23,186 nucleotides of DNA from Firmicutes bacterium UBA3914 (GTDB lineage: Bacteria > Bacillota > Limnochordia > Darwinibacteriales > Darwinibacteriaceae): NCBI GenBank assembly GCA_002391385.1, contig DGEY01000043.1:1-23186 (forward strand), written 5' to 3'. Below are positions 6,312 through 13,599 of the stretch, in pieces. Every line of letters starts with the position of its first letter. Within the stretch, counting starts at the first letter, position 1. The position numbers were made by a program, and so were the translations under genes. The notes beneath the pieces were generated by a model, which was not told the DNA's origin, made no database searches, and was given only the letters and a program-made list of their open reading frames with translations.

Positions 6312-7202
6312 ATGACCTACTTGAAAAGGATTAATGCCCTGCTTTTAGTTGCCATTCTTGCCCTGTCTATTTTCGCTGCTCCCCTGGCCACGCTGGCGGA
6401 AAGCGGCGCTGACGCGGAGGTTGTGGCCAAGGTGAACGGTGTTGCCATAACCAGGCAGCAGTTTTTAGATCTCCTGGAAGCTGAGTACGGTTTTTACGCC
6501 CTGCAGGAGCTGGTCCAGAAGGAACTGATCCGGCAGAAGGCTGAACAGATGGAGATCAGCGTCGATGAAGCGGAGTTCAACGAAACATGGGAGCTGATCG
6601 TGGCTCAGCTGGGCGGACCGCAGATGATGCAGCTTATGCTGCTGCAGAACGGCATCAGCGAGCGGCAGTTCCGGGAGCAGCTCCGCTGGAACATGCTGGT
6701 TTCTGCCCTGGCCGGCGCTGAGGTGGAAGTGACCGAAGAAACGCTGCAGCAGTGGTTTGAAGCCAACCGGAACCGCTATGACCAACCCCTGGCGGTGGAA
6801 GTCAGCCACATCCTGGTGGACACTGAAGAGCAGGCCCAGGAGCTTTTGGCCCTGCTGGAAGAAGGGGCAGACCTGGCCGATCTGGCCGCTGAACACTCTC
6901 TGGATCCCGGTACAGTAACCCAAGGCGGTTACCTGGGCTGGATCACCGAGGGCCTCACAGTGCCCGAGTTTGAGTCCCTGGCCTTTGGCCTGGAAGTTGG
7001 CGCCTTCGGCATTGCAGAAAGTGTCTACGGTTGGCATGTGGTCACGGTCCATTCCAGGCAGGAAGCGAAGACGGCCAACTACGCTGAAGTGGCCGAGCAG
7101 GTGGAGCAGGATTACCGCCGGTCCAATGCCCTGGATTTCCAGAGCTACGTGGCTAAACTGGAACAGGAAGCTAGTCTGGAGATTCTCTGGGAGCCTAAAT
7201 AG
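6312..7202 (+). CDS. Secreted parvulin-type peptidyl-prolyl isomerase (PrsA/SurA-like foldase)
   Basis: This is an extracytoplasmic foldase. The 296-residue product begins MTYLKRINALLLVAILALS, a positively charged n-region and hydrophobic core with a likely signal peptidase I site near residue 29 (ATLAES). There is no lipobox Cys, so it is probably not a lipoprotein, unlike PrsA of Bacillus. A SurA_N-like helical region (about 38-150) is followed by a PpiC parvulin domain (about 161-250) with VSHILV, GGYLGW and PEFESLAF. The start is uncertain: ATG at 6312 has only a weak AAAGG directly before it, and GAGGGGAGA (6284-6292) is about 20 bases away. It may therefore start at an in-frame CTG at 6300. 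It is a single gene with its own terminator. Confidence 0.85.
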   Translation: MTYLKRINALLLVAILALSIFAAPLATLAESGADAEVVAKVNGVAITRQQFLDLLEAEYGFYALQELVQKELIRQKAEQMEISVDEAEFNETWELIVAQLGGPQMMQLMLLQNGISERQFREQLRWNMLVSALAGAEVEVTEETLQQWFEANRNRYDQPLAVEVSHILVDTEEQAQELLALLEEGADLADLAAEHSLDPGTVTQGGYLGWITEGLTVPEFESLAFGLEVGAFGIAESVYGWHVVTVHSRQEAKTANYAEVAEQVEQDYRRSNALDFQSYVAKLEQEASLEILWEPK

Positions 7203-7228
7203 TTAGGTTGAAGAAATGGGAAATAAGG

Positions 7229-7264
7229 AAGCGCCCTTCCCAGCTGGGAATGGGCGCTTTTCTT
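7229..7264. terminator. Terminator after the foldase gene, possibly bidirectional
   Basis: AGCGCCCTTCCCAG pairs with CTGGGAATGGGCGCT (14 bp with one bulge), followed on the plus strand by TTTTCTT. On the minus strand it lies just past the gcvPB stop (7281) and is followed by CCTTATTT, so it may also end the gcv operon. Confidence 0.85.
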
Positions 7265-7280
7265 GATCCTGCCGTTTGAA

Positions 7281-8741
7281 CTATGCTTTCCGCCAGCGCA
7301 GAACGGGATGCCTGGCTGCCCGGGCCTCATCGACCCTTTTCACCGGTGTGTTGTGGGGTGCGGAGGTGAGCATTTCCGGCTGCTCCTCGGCCTCTTTGGC
7401 GATCTGGCGCATCACTTCTATGAACTGATCCAAGGTGGATTTGGCTTCTGTTTCGGTAGGCTCGATCATGATGGCCTCATCCACAATCAGCGGGAAGTAC
7501 ACTGTGGGTGCGTGGTAACCGTAGTCAGAGAGGCGTTTCGCCAGATCCAGGGTGCGCACACCGTGCTTCTTCAGACCGGACCCGGAGAGCACGAACTCGT
7601 GCATGCAGATCCGGTCGTAGGGCAGTTCGAAAACATCCTTCAGTTTGTTCATCATGTAGTTGGCGTTGAGCACCGCGGTCTCGCTCACTTCCCGCAGGCC
7701 TTCCGGTCCGTGGGAGAGGATGTAGGCATAGGCCTTGGCGTAGACCAGGAAGTTCCCGTAGAAGGAGCGCACCCGCCCGATGGAATGCTCAGGCATAACC
7801 AGGCGGAACCGATCCCCTTCCTTTTCCACCACAGGTCCCGGCAGGAAGGGCGCGAGCTCCTTGGAGACCACGATGGGACCGGCACCGGGCCCGCCTCCGC
7901 CGTGGGGAGTGGAGAAGGTTTTGTGCAAATTGAAATGGACGACGTCAAAACCCGTATCCCCCGGCCGCACGATGCCCAAGATCGCGTTGGCGTTGGCTCC
8001 ATCGTAGTAGAGCAGGCCGCCCGCGGCGTGGACGATCTCGGCGATTTCACAGATGTTCTCATCGAAGAGGCCCAAGGTGTTGGGGTTGGTGAGCATCAGC
8101 CCCGCGGTGTTGGGGCCAACCAGCTTCCTCAGGGCCTCCACATCCACTCCGCCCCGCTCATCGGAGGGCACTTCCACCACTTTGTAGCCCACCATGGCGC
8201 AGCTGGCCGGGTTGGTGCCGTGGGCCGAGTCGGGGACGATCATCTCGTTGCGGTGTCCCTCGCCCCGGTGATTGTGGTAGGCCTTGATCACCATGAGCCC
8301 GGAGAGTTCCCCGTGGGCCCCCGCTGCAGGCTGCAGGCTTGTCTTGGCCAGCCCGGCGATGGCCGCCAGGTGCTCGCCCAGGTTGTAGATGAGCTCCAGC
8401 GCGCCCTGCACCGTCTCCTCCGGCTGGTAGGGATGGATGGCGCTGAGGCCCGGCAGGCTCACCAGATCCTCATGCACCCTGGGGTTGTACTTCATGGTGC
8501 AGGAACCCAGGGGGTAAAAGCCCACATCCACCCCGTGGTTGAGCCTGGAAAGCTGCGTGTAGTGGCGCACCACTTCCGGCTCGCTCACTTCCGGCAGCTG
8601 TGGCGGTTCACTGCGCAGGTATTCCTGGGGAATCAGCTCCTCCAGGGGTGTTTCCGGTACATCCAGCTCCGGCAAGCGGTAGCCCCGCCGGCCCGGCGTG
8701 GAGCGTTCAAAGATCAAGGGGACATTGGCACGTACGGTCAT
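7281..8741 (-). CDS. gcvPB: Glycine dehydrogenase (decarboxylating) subunit 2
   Basis: This is subunit 2 of the P-protein of the glycine cleavage system, which decarboxylates glycine and passes the aminomethyl group to lipoyl-GcvH. It carries the pyridoxal-phosphate lysine: HKTFSTPHGGGGPG is present, with Lys at about residue 274. PLGSCTMKYNP (77-87) and DSAHGTNPAS (171-180) are also characteristic. The 486 residues match split-type GcvPB. ATG at 8741 overlaps the gcvPA stop as ATGA, so translation is coupled, and AGGGGG lies upstream. It is the last gene of gcvT-gcvH-gcvPA-gcvPB. The split P-protein is typical of Bacillota and thermophiles. The lipoamide dehydrogenase (L-protein) is not in the window. 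Confidence 0.97.
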   Translation of the reverse strand: MTVRANVPLIFERSTPGRRGYRLPELDVPETPLEELIPQEYLRSEPPQLPEVSEPEVVRHYTQLSRLNHGVDVGFYPLGSCTMKYNPRVHEDLVSLPGLSAIHPYQPEETVQGALELIYNLGEHLAAIAGLAKTSLQPAAGAHGELSGLMVIKAYHNHRGEGHRNEMIVPDSAHGTNPASCAMVGYKVVEVPSDERGGVDVEALRKLVGPNTAGLMLTNPNTLGLFDENICEIAEIVHAAGGLLYYDGANANAILGIVRPGDTGFDVVHFNLHKTFSTPHGGGGPGAGPIVVSKELAPFLPGPVVEKEGDRFRLVMPEHSIGRVRSFYGNFLVYAKAYAYILSHGPEGLREVSETAVLNANYMMNKLKDVFELPYDRICMHEFVLSGSGLKKHGVRTLDLAKRLSDYGYHAPTVYFPLIVDEAIMIEPTETEAKSTLDQFIEVMRQIAKEAEEQPEMLTSAPHNTPVKRVDEARAARHPVLRWRKA

Positions 8742-10081
8742 GAGATCAACCCCCTTAGCGTGCTGACAAAGGCGTCCATTTCTGCCTTCGTCCGTGCCTC
8801 GGTGACGGAGAACAGGGCCAGTTCAGGCTGGCCGAACCTGGCCAGGGGCAGGCCGCCCAAAAAGCCGTGGTCCAAAAGGCGCCTGTTGATCTCGGCCCAG
8901 TCCACGGCGCCCCGCAGGGCGAACTCCCTAAAGGAGGGCGCCGAAAAGGCTGCCTTAAGGCCAGGAATCTCCAGCAGGCGCTGCTTCAGATAGTGGGTCT
9001 TCTGCAGGCACTGGTACCCCACGTCCCTAAAGCCCTGCTTGCCCAGGACACTCAGGTAGATGGTGGCAGCCAGGGCGTTGAGGGCCTGGTTGGAACAGAT
9101 GTTCGAGGTGGCCTTTTCCCGGCGGATGTGCTGCTCCCTGGTCTGCAGGGTGAGCACGAAGGCCCGCTTTCCTTCAGCATCCACCGTTTCCCCCACCACC
9201 CGGCCGGGCATGCGCCGGATCAGCTTGTCTGTGGTGGCGAAAAAGCCAAAGGCCGGCCCGCCAAAGCCCATGGCCTGGCCCAGGCTCTGGCCGTCGCCCA
9301 CCACGATATCGGCGTTCAGCTCCCCGGGGGGTTTCAGCAGGCTGAGGCTGATGGGATCCACCGCCATGACCAAAAGACCCCCGTTTTCATGGACGCGCTT
9401 TTCCAGTTCCGCGACGGGTTCCAAGAGCCCGAAGAAGTTGGGCTGCTGCACCACAACGCAGGCAGCCTCCGCCCAGGGTACTTCATCCAACCGGCTGAGG
9501 TCCACCGTGCCTGTTTGCGGATCCTGGGGCAGATAGACCATGGCCACATCCTGGTTTTCCAGGTAGAGGCGGACCACTTCCTGCCACTCGGGGTGCAAAG
9601 TCGCGGGCAGGATCACCAGTTCCCGCCTGGTGGCGGCGCAGGCCATGAGGCAGGCTTCCGCCAGGGCGCTGGCCCCGTCGTACATGGAGGCATTGGCCGC
9701 GTCCATGGCGGTGAGCTCGCAGATCATGGTCTGGTACTCAAAAATGCTCTGCAGCACGCCTTGGGTGATCTCGGGCTGGTAGGGCGTATAGGCGGTGAGG
9801 AATTCGCCCCGCCCGATGATGTGCTTGATGATACTGGGCGTCAGATGATCGTACACACCGGCTCCCAAAAAGGAAACCAGCTTGGTTGCATCTTGGTTTT
9901 TAGCTGCCAGCTCCCGGAAATGGCGGATCAGCTCCGCTTCGCTTAACGGGCCGGGAACGTCCAGTTCTCCCTGGAAGATGGCCTCCTGGGGAATGTCCTG
10001 GAAGAGATCGTCGATCTTTTCCAAGCCCAGGCTGGTTAGCATCTCCCGCCTTTCATCCTCTGTGATGGGGATATACCGCAC
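8738..10081 (-). CDS. gcvPA: Glycine dehydrogenase (decarboxylating) subunit 1
   Basis: This is subunit 1 of the split glycine decarboxylase. It forms a heterotetramer with GcvPB and shapes the active site but lacks the PLP-binding lysine. The 447 residues contain the family segments SFLGAGVYDHLTPSII, YTPYQPEITQGVLQSIFEYQ, and LTLQTREQHIRREKATSNIC. The start is GTG at 10081, with AAGGGGG nine bases upstream, only 4 bp after the gcvH stop. It overlaps gcvPB by 4 bp. It is third in the gcv operon. Confidence 0.97.
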   Translation of the reverse strand: MRYIPITEDERREMLTSLGLEKIDDLFQDIPQEAIFQGELDVPGPLSEAELIRHFRELAAKNQDATKLVSFLGAGVYDHLTPSIIKHIIGRGEFLTAYTPYQPEITQGVLQSIFEYQTMICELTAMDAANASMYDGASALAEACLMACAATRRELVILPATLHPEWQEVVRLYLENQDVAMVYLPQDPQTGTVDLSRLDEVPWAEAACVVVQQPNFFGLLEPVAELEKRVHENGGLLVMAVDPISLSLLKPPGELNADIVVGDGQSLGQAMGFGGPAFGFFATTDKLIRRMPGRVVGETVDAEGKRAFVLTLQTREQHIRREKATSNICSNQALNALAATIYLSVLGKQGFRDVGYQCLQKTHYLKQRLLEIPGLKAAFSAPSFREFALRGAVDWAEINRRLLDHGFLGGLPLARFGQPELALFSVTEARTKAEMDAFVSTLRGLIS

Positions 10082-10085
10082 TTGG

Positions 10086-10463
10086 TTAGACCCCCTTCAG
10101 ATACTCGGCGTACTCCTGTTCGTTCATGAGATCGCCAACTTGAGCCGCATCGTCCAGCTCGATCTCCGCGATCCAGCCTTTATCCAGGGGAGATTCATTG
10201 ATCAGTTCCGGGCTGTCTTCCAAAGCTTCGTTCACAGCCACGATCCTGCCGCTCACCGGAGCATACACGTCGGAAACAGCCTTCACCGACTCCAAAACAG
10301 CAAAGCCTTCGCCTTCTTCCACAACGTCACCCACGGACGGCAGGTCCACGAAAACGATGTCGCCCAGCTCGTTTTGGGCGTAATCGCTGATACCGACCCG
10401 GACAACGCTGCCCTTTACCAGAACCCACTCGTGCTCCTTGGTATACAGCAGTTTCTCACTCAT
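10086..10463 (-). CDS. gcvH: Glycine cleavage system H protein
   Basis: This is the lipoyl carrier that shuttles the aminomethyl group between the P and T proteins. The 125 residues are normal length. The lipoylation lysine is Lys61 in VLESVKAVSDVYAPVSG, the classic H-protein motif, and the N-terminus YTKEHEWV is canonical. ATG at 10463 has GAGGAGG seven or more bases upstream. It lies 41 bp after gcvT and 4 bp before gcvPA. No lipoate-attachment gene is in the window, so lipoylation must be encoded elsewhere. Confidence 0.98.
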   Translation of the reverse strand: MSEKLLYTKEHEWVLVKGSVVRVGISDYAQNELGDIVFVDLPSVGDVVEEGEGFAVLESVKAVSDVYAPVSGRIVAVNEALEDSPELINESPLDKGWIAEIELDDAAQVGDLMNEQEYAEYLKGV

Positions 10464-10491
10464 GATGAAACCTCCTCGTTGTTTTCTCTAT

Positions 10492-10546
10492 CTAGCCCGG
10501 CCAGCTAAGCCAGGAAGCGGCCCTTGATGATCTTGGCCCGGGCTAG
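10492..10546 (-). promoter_or_regulatory. Long inverted repeat spanning the gcvT stop codon
   Basis: CTAGCCCGGCCA (10492-10503) is complementary to TGGCCCGGGCTAG (10534-10546), a 12-bp stem with one bulged base and a loop of about 30 bases that includes the end of gcvT. It lies 29 bases before the gcvH start. It lacks a T-run, so it is not an ordinary terminator. It could stabilise or partly insulate the gcvT and gcvH portions of the message. Confidence 0.4.
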
Positions 10547-11578
10547 TTTATTCCTGATCTGCACTCGGATTTCCGTATCCGGTTTGGCCAGATCGATCCG
10601 TACATAGCCCATCCCGATGGGATAGCCCAAACTCGGCGAGTGGGTGCCGCTGGTCACGGCCCCAATCTCTTCCCCATCCAGGCTGAGCAGGGGGTAACCC
10701 TGGCGGGGAATCCCCCGATCCAGCATGGTGAAGGCGACCAGCTTGCGCTGGAGCCCCTCTTCCTTCTGCTTGAGCAGGACGTCGCGGCCGGTGAACTCCT
10801 TGTGCAGCTTAACAAAGCGCCCCAGGCCCGCCTCCAGGGGTGTGGTATCCTCATCGATGTCGTTGCCGTAAAGGGGCATGCGGGCCTCTAAACGCAGAGT
10901 GTCCCGGGCCCCCAGGCCCACCGGTTTGACTCCGTATTTCTCCCCCTGGGCCAGGAAGGCATCCCAGAGTTCTTCCGCGAAGGCGTTGGGGAAGTACAGC
11001 TCGAAGCCGTCTTCACCGGTGTACCCGGTGCGGGAAAGGAGCACCTTCACACCTTTGTACTCCGGCTCCATAAACGTATAATTGCGCAGCTCAGCCACGG
11101 ATACCCCCAGCACCTCTTCCACCAAGGGCGGGGACTTGGGCCCCTGGATGGCAATCAGGGTGACTTCTCCGCTGCGATCCACCAGCTCCGTGCCTGGCTG
11201 GAGGTTCTGCTCAATCCAGGCGTAGTCTTTAGCCGTATTGGCGGCGTTGACCACCAGCAAAAAGCCCTGCTCAGTGCGGTAAGCCAGGATATCGTCGATG
11301 ATCCCGCCCCGCTCGTTGGTCAGGCAGGTGTACTGGATCTCACCCACCTTCAGCTGGCTGGCATCGTTGCTGCCCAGCCTGTTCACGGTGTCCAGGGCTC
11401 CGGGACCTGTGACCTCGAATTCACCCATGTGGGTGAGATCGAAAATGCCCACGCTGGAGCGCACAGTGAGGTGTTCCTCCACCAAGCCGGTGTACTGCAC
11501 CGGCATCTCAAAGCCCGCGTACTCCACCATCTTGGCACCCATGGCCCGGTGCCTGGCAGTAAGCGGCGTCTGTTTCAC
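10505..11578 (-). CDS. gcvT: Aminomethyltransferase (glycine cleavage T protein)
   Basis: The T protein transfers the aminomethyl carbon from GcvH to tetrahydrofolate, giving methylene-THF and ammonia. The 357 residues include VGIFDLTHMGEFEVTG near the N-terminus, a folate-binding core (QYTCLTNERGGIIDDILAYR) and GYTGEDGFELY, with DTLRLEARMPLYGND later. All are standard for GcvT. The start is GTG at 11578, preceded by GGAGAGGG. It is first in the operon, with a promoter at about 11681-11710. No glycine riboswitch is visible in the leader, unlike in many Bacillota. Confidence 0.97.
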   Translation of the reverse strand: MKQTPLTARHRAMGAKMVEYAGFEMPVQYTGLVEEHLTVRSSVGIFDLTHMGEFEVTGPGALDTVNRLGSNDASQLKVGEIQYTCLTNERGGIIDDILAYRTEQGFLLVVNAANTAKDYAWIEQNLQPGTELVDRSGEVTLIAIQGPKSPPLVEEVLGVSVAELRNYTFMEPEYKGVKVLLSRTGYTGEDGFELYFPNAFAEELWDAFLAQGEKYGVKPVGLGARDTLRLEARMPLYGNDIDEDTTPLEAGLGRFVKLHKEFTGRDVLLKQKEEGLQRKLVAFTMLDRGIPRQGYPLLSLDGEEIGAVTSGTHSPSLGYPIGMGYVRIDLAKPDTEIRVQIRNKLARAKIIKGRFLA

Positions 11579-11675
11579 TTGTCCCTCTCCTTTCCTTTCT
11601 TCCAGCCCAGCGCTGAAATCTTACCAAGTTCTTCTCCACCAGAAACTAGTTTCCTCCTGTCACCAATTCTCAACT

Positions 11676-11684
11676 CGTGGATAA
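11676..11684 (-). promoter_or_regulatory. DnaA box, 8 of 9 match, on the gcvT promoter
   Basis: The minus strand reads TTATCCACG, one base from the consensus TTATCCACA. It overlaps the -10 element of the gcvT promoter. Confidence 0.5.
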
Positions 11685-11710
11685 TATAAAGGGCTACTAC
11701 CCTTTGTTAA
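11681..11710 (-). promoter_or_regulatory. Candidate promoter of the gcvT-H-PA-PB operon
   Basis: On the minus strand TTAACA (11705-11710) is followed by an 18-base spacer and TATTAT (11681-11686), or a 16-base spacer and TATATT. Between them is a palindrome, AAAGGG-N6-CCCTTT (11688-11705), that could be an operator. The predicted leader of about 100 bases contains no recognisable glycine riboswitch. Confidence 0.6.
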
Positions 11711-11723
11711 GGGGGGATAGGCC

Positions 11724-11810
11724 GTGTCTTTGCTTAAGCGGATTGTGGATCCTCTACTTAAGGCGCGCCGCAAAACCGTGATCCTCATCTGGCGGCGCAA
11801 ACGGCGCTAG
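11724..11810 (+). CDS. Possible 28-residue cationic peptide
   Basis: A short open frame starts at GTG (11724), with AAGGGGGGATA as a strong ribosome-binding site nine bases before it, and ends at TAG (11808-11810). The 28 residues begin SLLKRIVDPLL after the initiator and end in ARRKTVILIWRRKRR. They combine hydrophobic runs with about ten Arg/Lys residues, as in a membrane-active or nucleic-acid-binding peptide. It lies between the gcvT promoter and the DnaA boxes, and no family is recognised. A candidate -10 (TAATAT, 11682-11687) is upstream. It contains a partial DnaA box (11744-11752). It may be real or a chance frame. Confidence 0.4.
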   Translation: MSLLKRIVDPLLKARRKTVILIWRRKRR

Positions 11811-11828
11811 CGGGATCGTTTCCCCAAG

Positions 11829-11872
11829 TTATGCACATTATCCACAGGGCCTGTGGACAACTCTGTGGATTC
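11829..11872. promoter_or_regulatory. DnaA-box cluster, oriC-proximal
   Basis: Four boxes lie within 44 bp: TTATGCACA (11829-11837, plus), TTATCCACA (11838-11846, plus, perfect consensus and directly adjacent), TTGTCCACA (11852-11860, minus) and GAATCCACA (11864-11872, minus, weaker). The second and third form an inverted repeat, TCCACAG-GGC-CTGTGGA. Two weaker sites lie upstream at 11676-11684 and 11744-11752. The cluster lies in the gap between the TPR gene and gcvT, about 11 kb from rpmH. Confidence 0.8.
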
Positions 11873-12399
11873 TACCTGTTCAGGAAGTATAAGATGATGA
11901 AGAAGATGATGGCGATGATCACCCAGCCCGCCTGAACCACCTTTTTCGTCTCGGGGTTGGAGCGCACCTCGCTGCGCAGGCGTCGGCGTTCGGCGCGGCT
12001 GGCCTGCTTGATCAGGCTCACTCCCTTGGCGATATCCCCGGTCTTGCGGTACAAAACACCCAGATTGTGGGTGGCGGTGGGGTTGTCCGGATCTAAGAGC
12101 AGAGCCTGTTCATAGGCAGCCTTGGCCCGATCATGCCAGCCCCGCTCGGCATAGATGTTCCCCAGGTTGGAGTGGGCGCTGGCCAGGGTGGGGTCCATGG
12201 CTAGGGCCTCGTTGAAGCAGATTTCCGCCTGGCGCAGGTCCTTGCGCCGGGCAAAGATCACCCCCAGTTTGTTCATGGCCGGGGCGTGCTGCGGGTCTTC
12301 TTCCAGGAGCTGCCTGAGGATTTCCTCCGCTTTGTCCAGCTCCCATTTGTCCATGTGGTACAGCGCTTGGCTGTAGAGTTCCTCACTGCGGGCGGTCAC
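11872..12399 (-). CDS. Tail-anchored tetratricopeptide-repeat protein
   Basis: The 175-residue protein has three to four TPR units (about residues 6-130; for example NKLGVIFARRKDLRQAEICF and NLGNIYAERGWHDRAKAAYE), then a basic Arg-rich linker (about 133-150). It ends in a single hydrophobic segment (VVQAGWVIIAIIFFIILYFL). The arrangement suggests a cytoplasmic protein-interaction domain held at the membrane by its C-terminus. The partner is unknown. The start is GTG at 12399, with GGGGAGGTG upstream. It follows the YkvI-like gene by 69 bp and has its own -10 in that gap. The last DnaA box overlaps its stop codon. Confidence 0.85.
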   Translation of the reverse strand: MTARSEELYSQALYHMDKWELDKAEEILRQLLEEDPQHAPAMNKLGVIFARRKDLRQAEICFNEALAMDPTLASAHSNLGNIYAERGWHDRAKAAYEQALLLDPDNPTATHNLGVLYRKTGDIAKGVSLIKQASRAERRRLRSEVRSNPETKKVVQAGWVIIAIIFFIILYFLNR

Positions 12400-12437
12400 A
12401 GCTGACCACCTCCCCTATGTACGAGATCGTTTGTTTC

Positions 12438-12443
12438 ATTATA
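12438..12443 (-). promoter_or_regulatory. -10 element upstream of the TPR gene
   Basis: A perfect TATAAT on the minus strand lies 39 bases upstream of the GTG start. No convincing -35 was seen, so strength is unclear. Confidence 0.5.
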
Positions 12444-12468
12444 CCTAAAAAGCGGGACAAAAGCCACA

Positions 12469-13479
12469 CTAGGCGGCAGCATGCCACAGGAGCTGAGCCA
12501 TGAGCCAAAGGCCCACCAGCCCCAGGATGGGGTAGGCCATCTGGATCAGCCAGCTGAAGCCCAGATGGGAGAGGACCGTGCCGGTGCCAACGGCAACAAG
12601 GGCCGCTCCAGGCCAGTTCAGCCAGGGAAGCGCCGCCAGCCGGCTGGCCAAAGCCAAACTGTTGGCCGCCGCGGTGGTGAACATGGCGCACCAGAGGAGG
12701 AGAAGATATACCCTCTGAGCAGGGGCTCCCCAAGCCGAGAGCAGATGGAAAAGGGGGAAAGCATCCCCCAGCTCCGCCGCGCCGAGGGTGCCCAGGGCCA
12801 GGTACAAAAGGAGCATGCTCAGGCCCAAGACGCCGCTGCCCACCGCGGCCATGGCCCAGCGCTGGCCCCGGGTTTTCAGGTACTGGTGGCTGGCGGCCAG
12901 AAAGGCCAGGGCAAAGCCCAGGTTGTAGCAGGCGTAGAGGGTTCCTGCCTCCAGGGCCTTCCACAGCCCTCCCCTTTCCACGAAGGGCTGGGCCCAGGTC
13001 AAGCCATGATTGGCCAGTTGAACCACTCCCATCAGGCACAGAAAGCCCACAAGCAGCGGGGCGATCCAGCCGCTCACCTTAATGACAAGTCCCGTACCCC
13101 GGCGGAGCAGCAGGTAGACCAGGAGCGCGGAACCGAACCTGAGGAGCTCGCTCTGCCAGCTTGATCTACCCACCGCGGCCAAGCCGGCAAACATAACGCT
13201 TGTGCCCACTAGCAAAAACAGGCTGTACAAGCCGTCAAAAAGGCCGCTGAGCCTGGGCTCCAGCGCTTTCAGGAGCTCGCCATAGGAGCTGACGCCGTGG
13301 CGGGCGCAGCTTTCGAGAATCAGGCCGGTACCTGCACACAAAAGCAGTGCAGCCCAGACCACACCAGCCAGCCCGGCCCGTCCGTAGCGCACAAAGAAGA
13401 CGACCAGTTCCTTCCCGGTGGCGAACCCCGCGCCCACCACCCCGGCCACGAAGAGCCCAGTTACCCCCCACACTCCCAC
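12469..13479 (-). CDS. YkvI-like membrane protein (putative transporter)
   Basis: This 336-residue multi-pass protein has about ten hydrophobic segments. The opening GVTGLFVAGVVGAGFATGKELVVFFVRYG matches the first helix of the COG3949/YkvI family, whose unwound GAGFATG resembles LeuT-fold amino-acid transporters. The substrate is unknown. It starts at GTG 13479, with GGGGGTGA about four bases upstream. The ribosome-binding site is close to the start, and a second GTG two codons on is possible. It is divergent from yyaC (120 bp between starts) and is followed by the TPR gene. It is not a normal member of the oriC-flank set, so it may be a local insertion, though base composition looks like its neighbours. 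Confidence 0.8.
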   Translation of the reverse strand: MGVWGVTGLFVAGVVGAGFATGKELVVFFVRYGRAGLAGVVWAALLLCAGTGLILESCARHGVSSYGELLKALEPRLSGLFDGLYSLFLLVGTSVMFAGLAAVGRSSWQSELLRFGSALLVYLLLRRGTGLVIKVSGWIAPLLVGFLCLMGVVQLANHGLTWAQPFVERGGLWKALEAGTLYACYNLGFALAFLAASHQYLKTRGQRWAMAAVGSGVLGLSMLLLYLALGTLGAAELGDAFPLFHLLSAWGAPAQRVYLLLLWCAMFTTAAANSLALASRLAALPWLNWPGAALVAVGTGTVLSHLGFSWLIQMAYPILGLVGLWLMAQLLWHAAA

Positions 13480-13540
13480 TGCATCACCCCCGCTTCCACC
13501 CTATTCGGACCAGTTCCGTTCCATGTTAGGGGACAAGTAG

Positions 13541-13569
13541 GCATAAATTTCAAGCCAGAGCATATACTA
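13541..13569 (+). promoter_or_regulatory. Candidate forespore (sigma-F/G type) promoter of yyaC
   Basis: GCATA (13541-13545), a 17-base spacer and TATACTA (13563-13569) lie 31 bases before the yyaC start. GCATA fits the -35 of sigma-F and sigma-G promoters, and TATACTA is one base from the sigma-G -10 CATnnTA. The context of a sporulation gene supports it. Confidence 0.5.
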
Positions 13570-13599
13570 GCAGAAGAATGGGCGGCGGGAGGTGGCCGG

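Noticed and set aside
7263..8993. Long open frame on the plus strand opposite gcvPB
   Set aside because: It is antisense to a clearly conserved gene, rich in His, Gly and Val as expected of a shadow frame in GC-rich DNA, and lacks a ribosome-binding site.
8867..9946. 359-codon plus-strand frame opposite gcvPA
   Set aside because: Shadow of gcvPA with the same biased composition.
11579..11720. Glycine riboswitch before gcvT
   Set aside because: I looked for the tandem conserved cores and found none; the leader is short and purine-rich.
13297..13599. N-terminal extension of yyaC
   Set aside because: It overlaps the YkvI-like gene antisense and carries no conserved sequence; ATG at 13600 has a strong ribosome-binding site.
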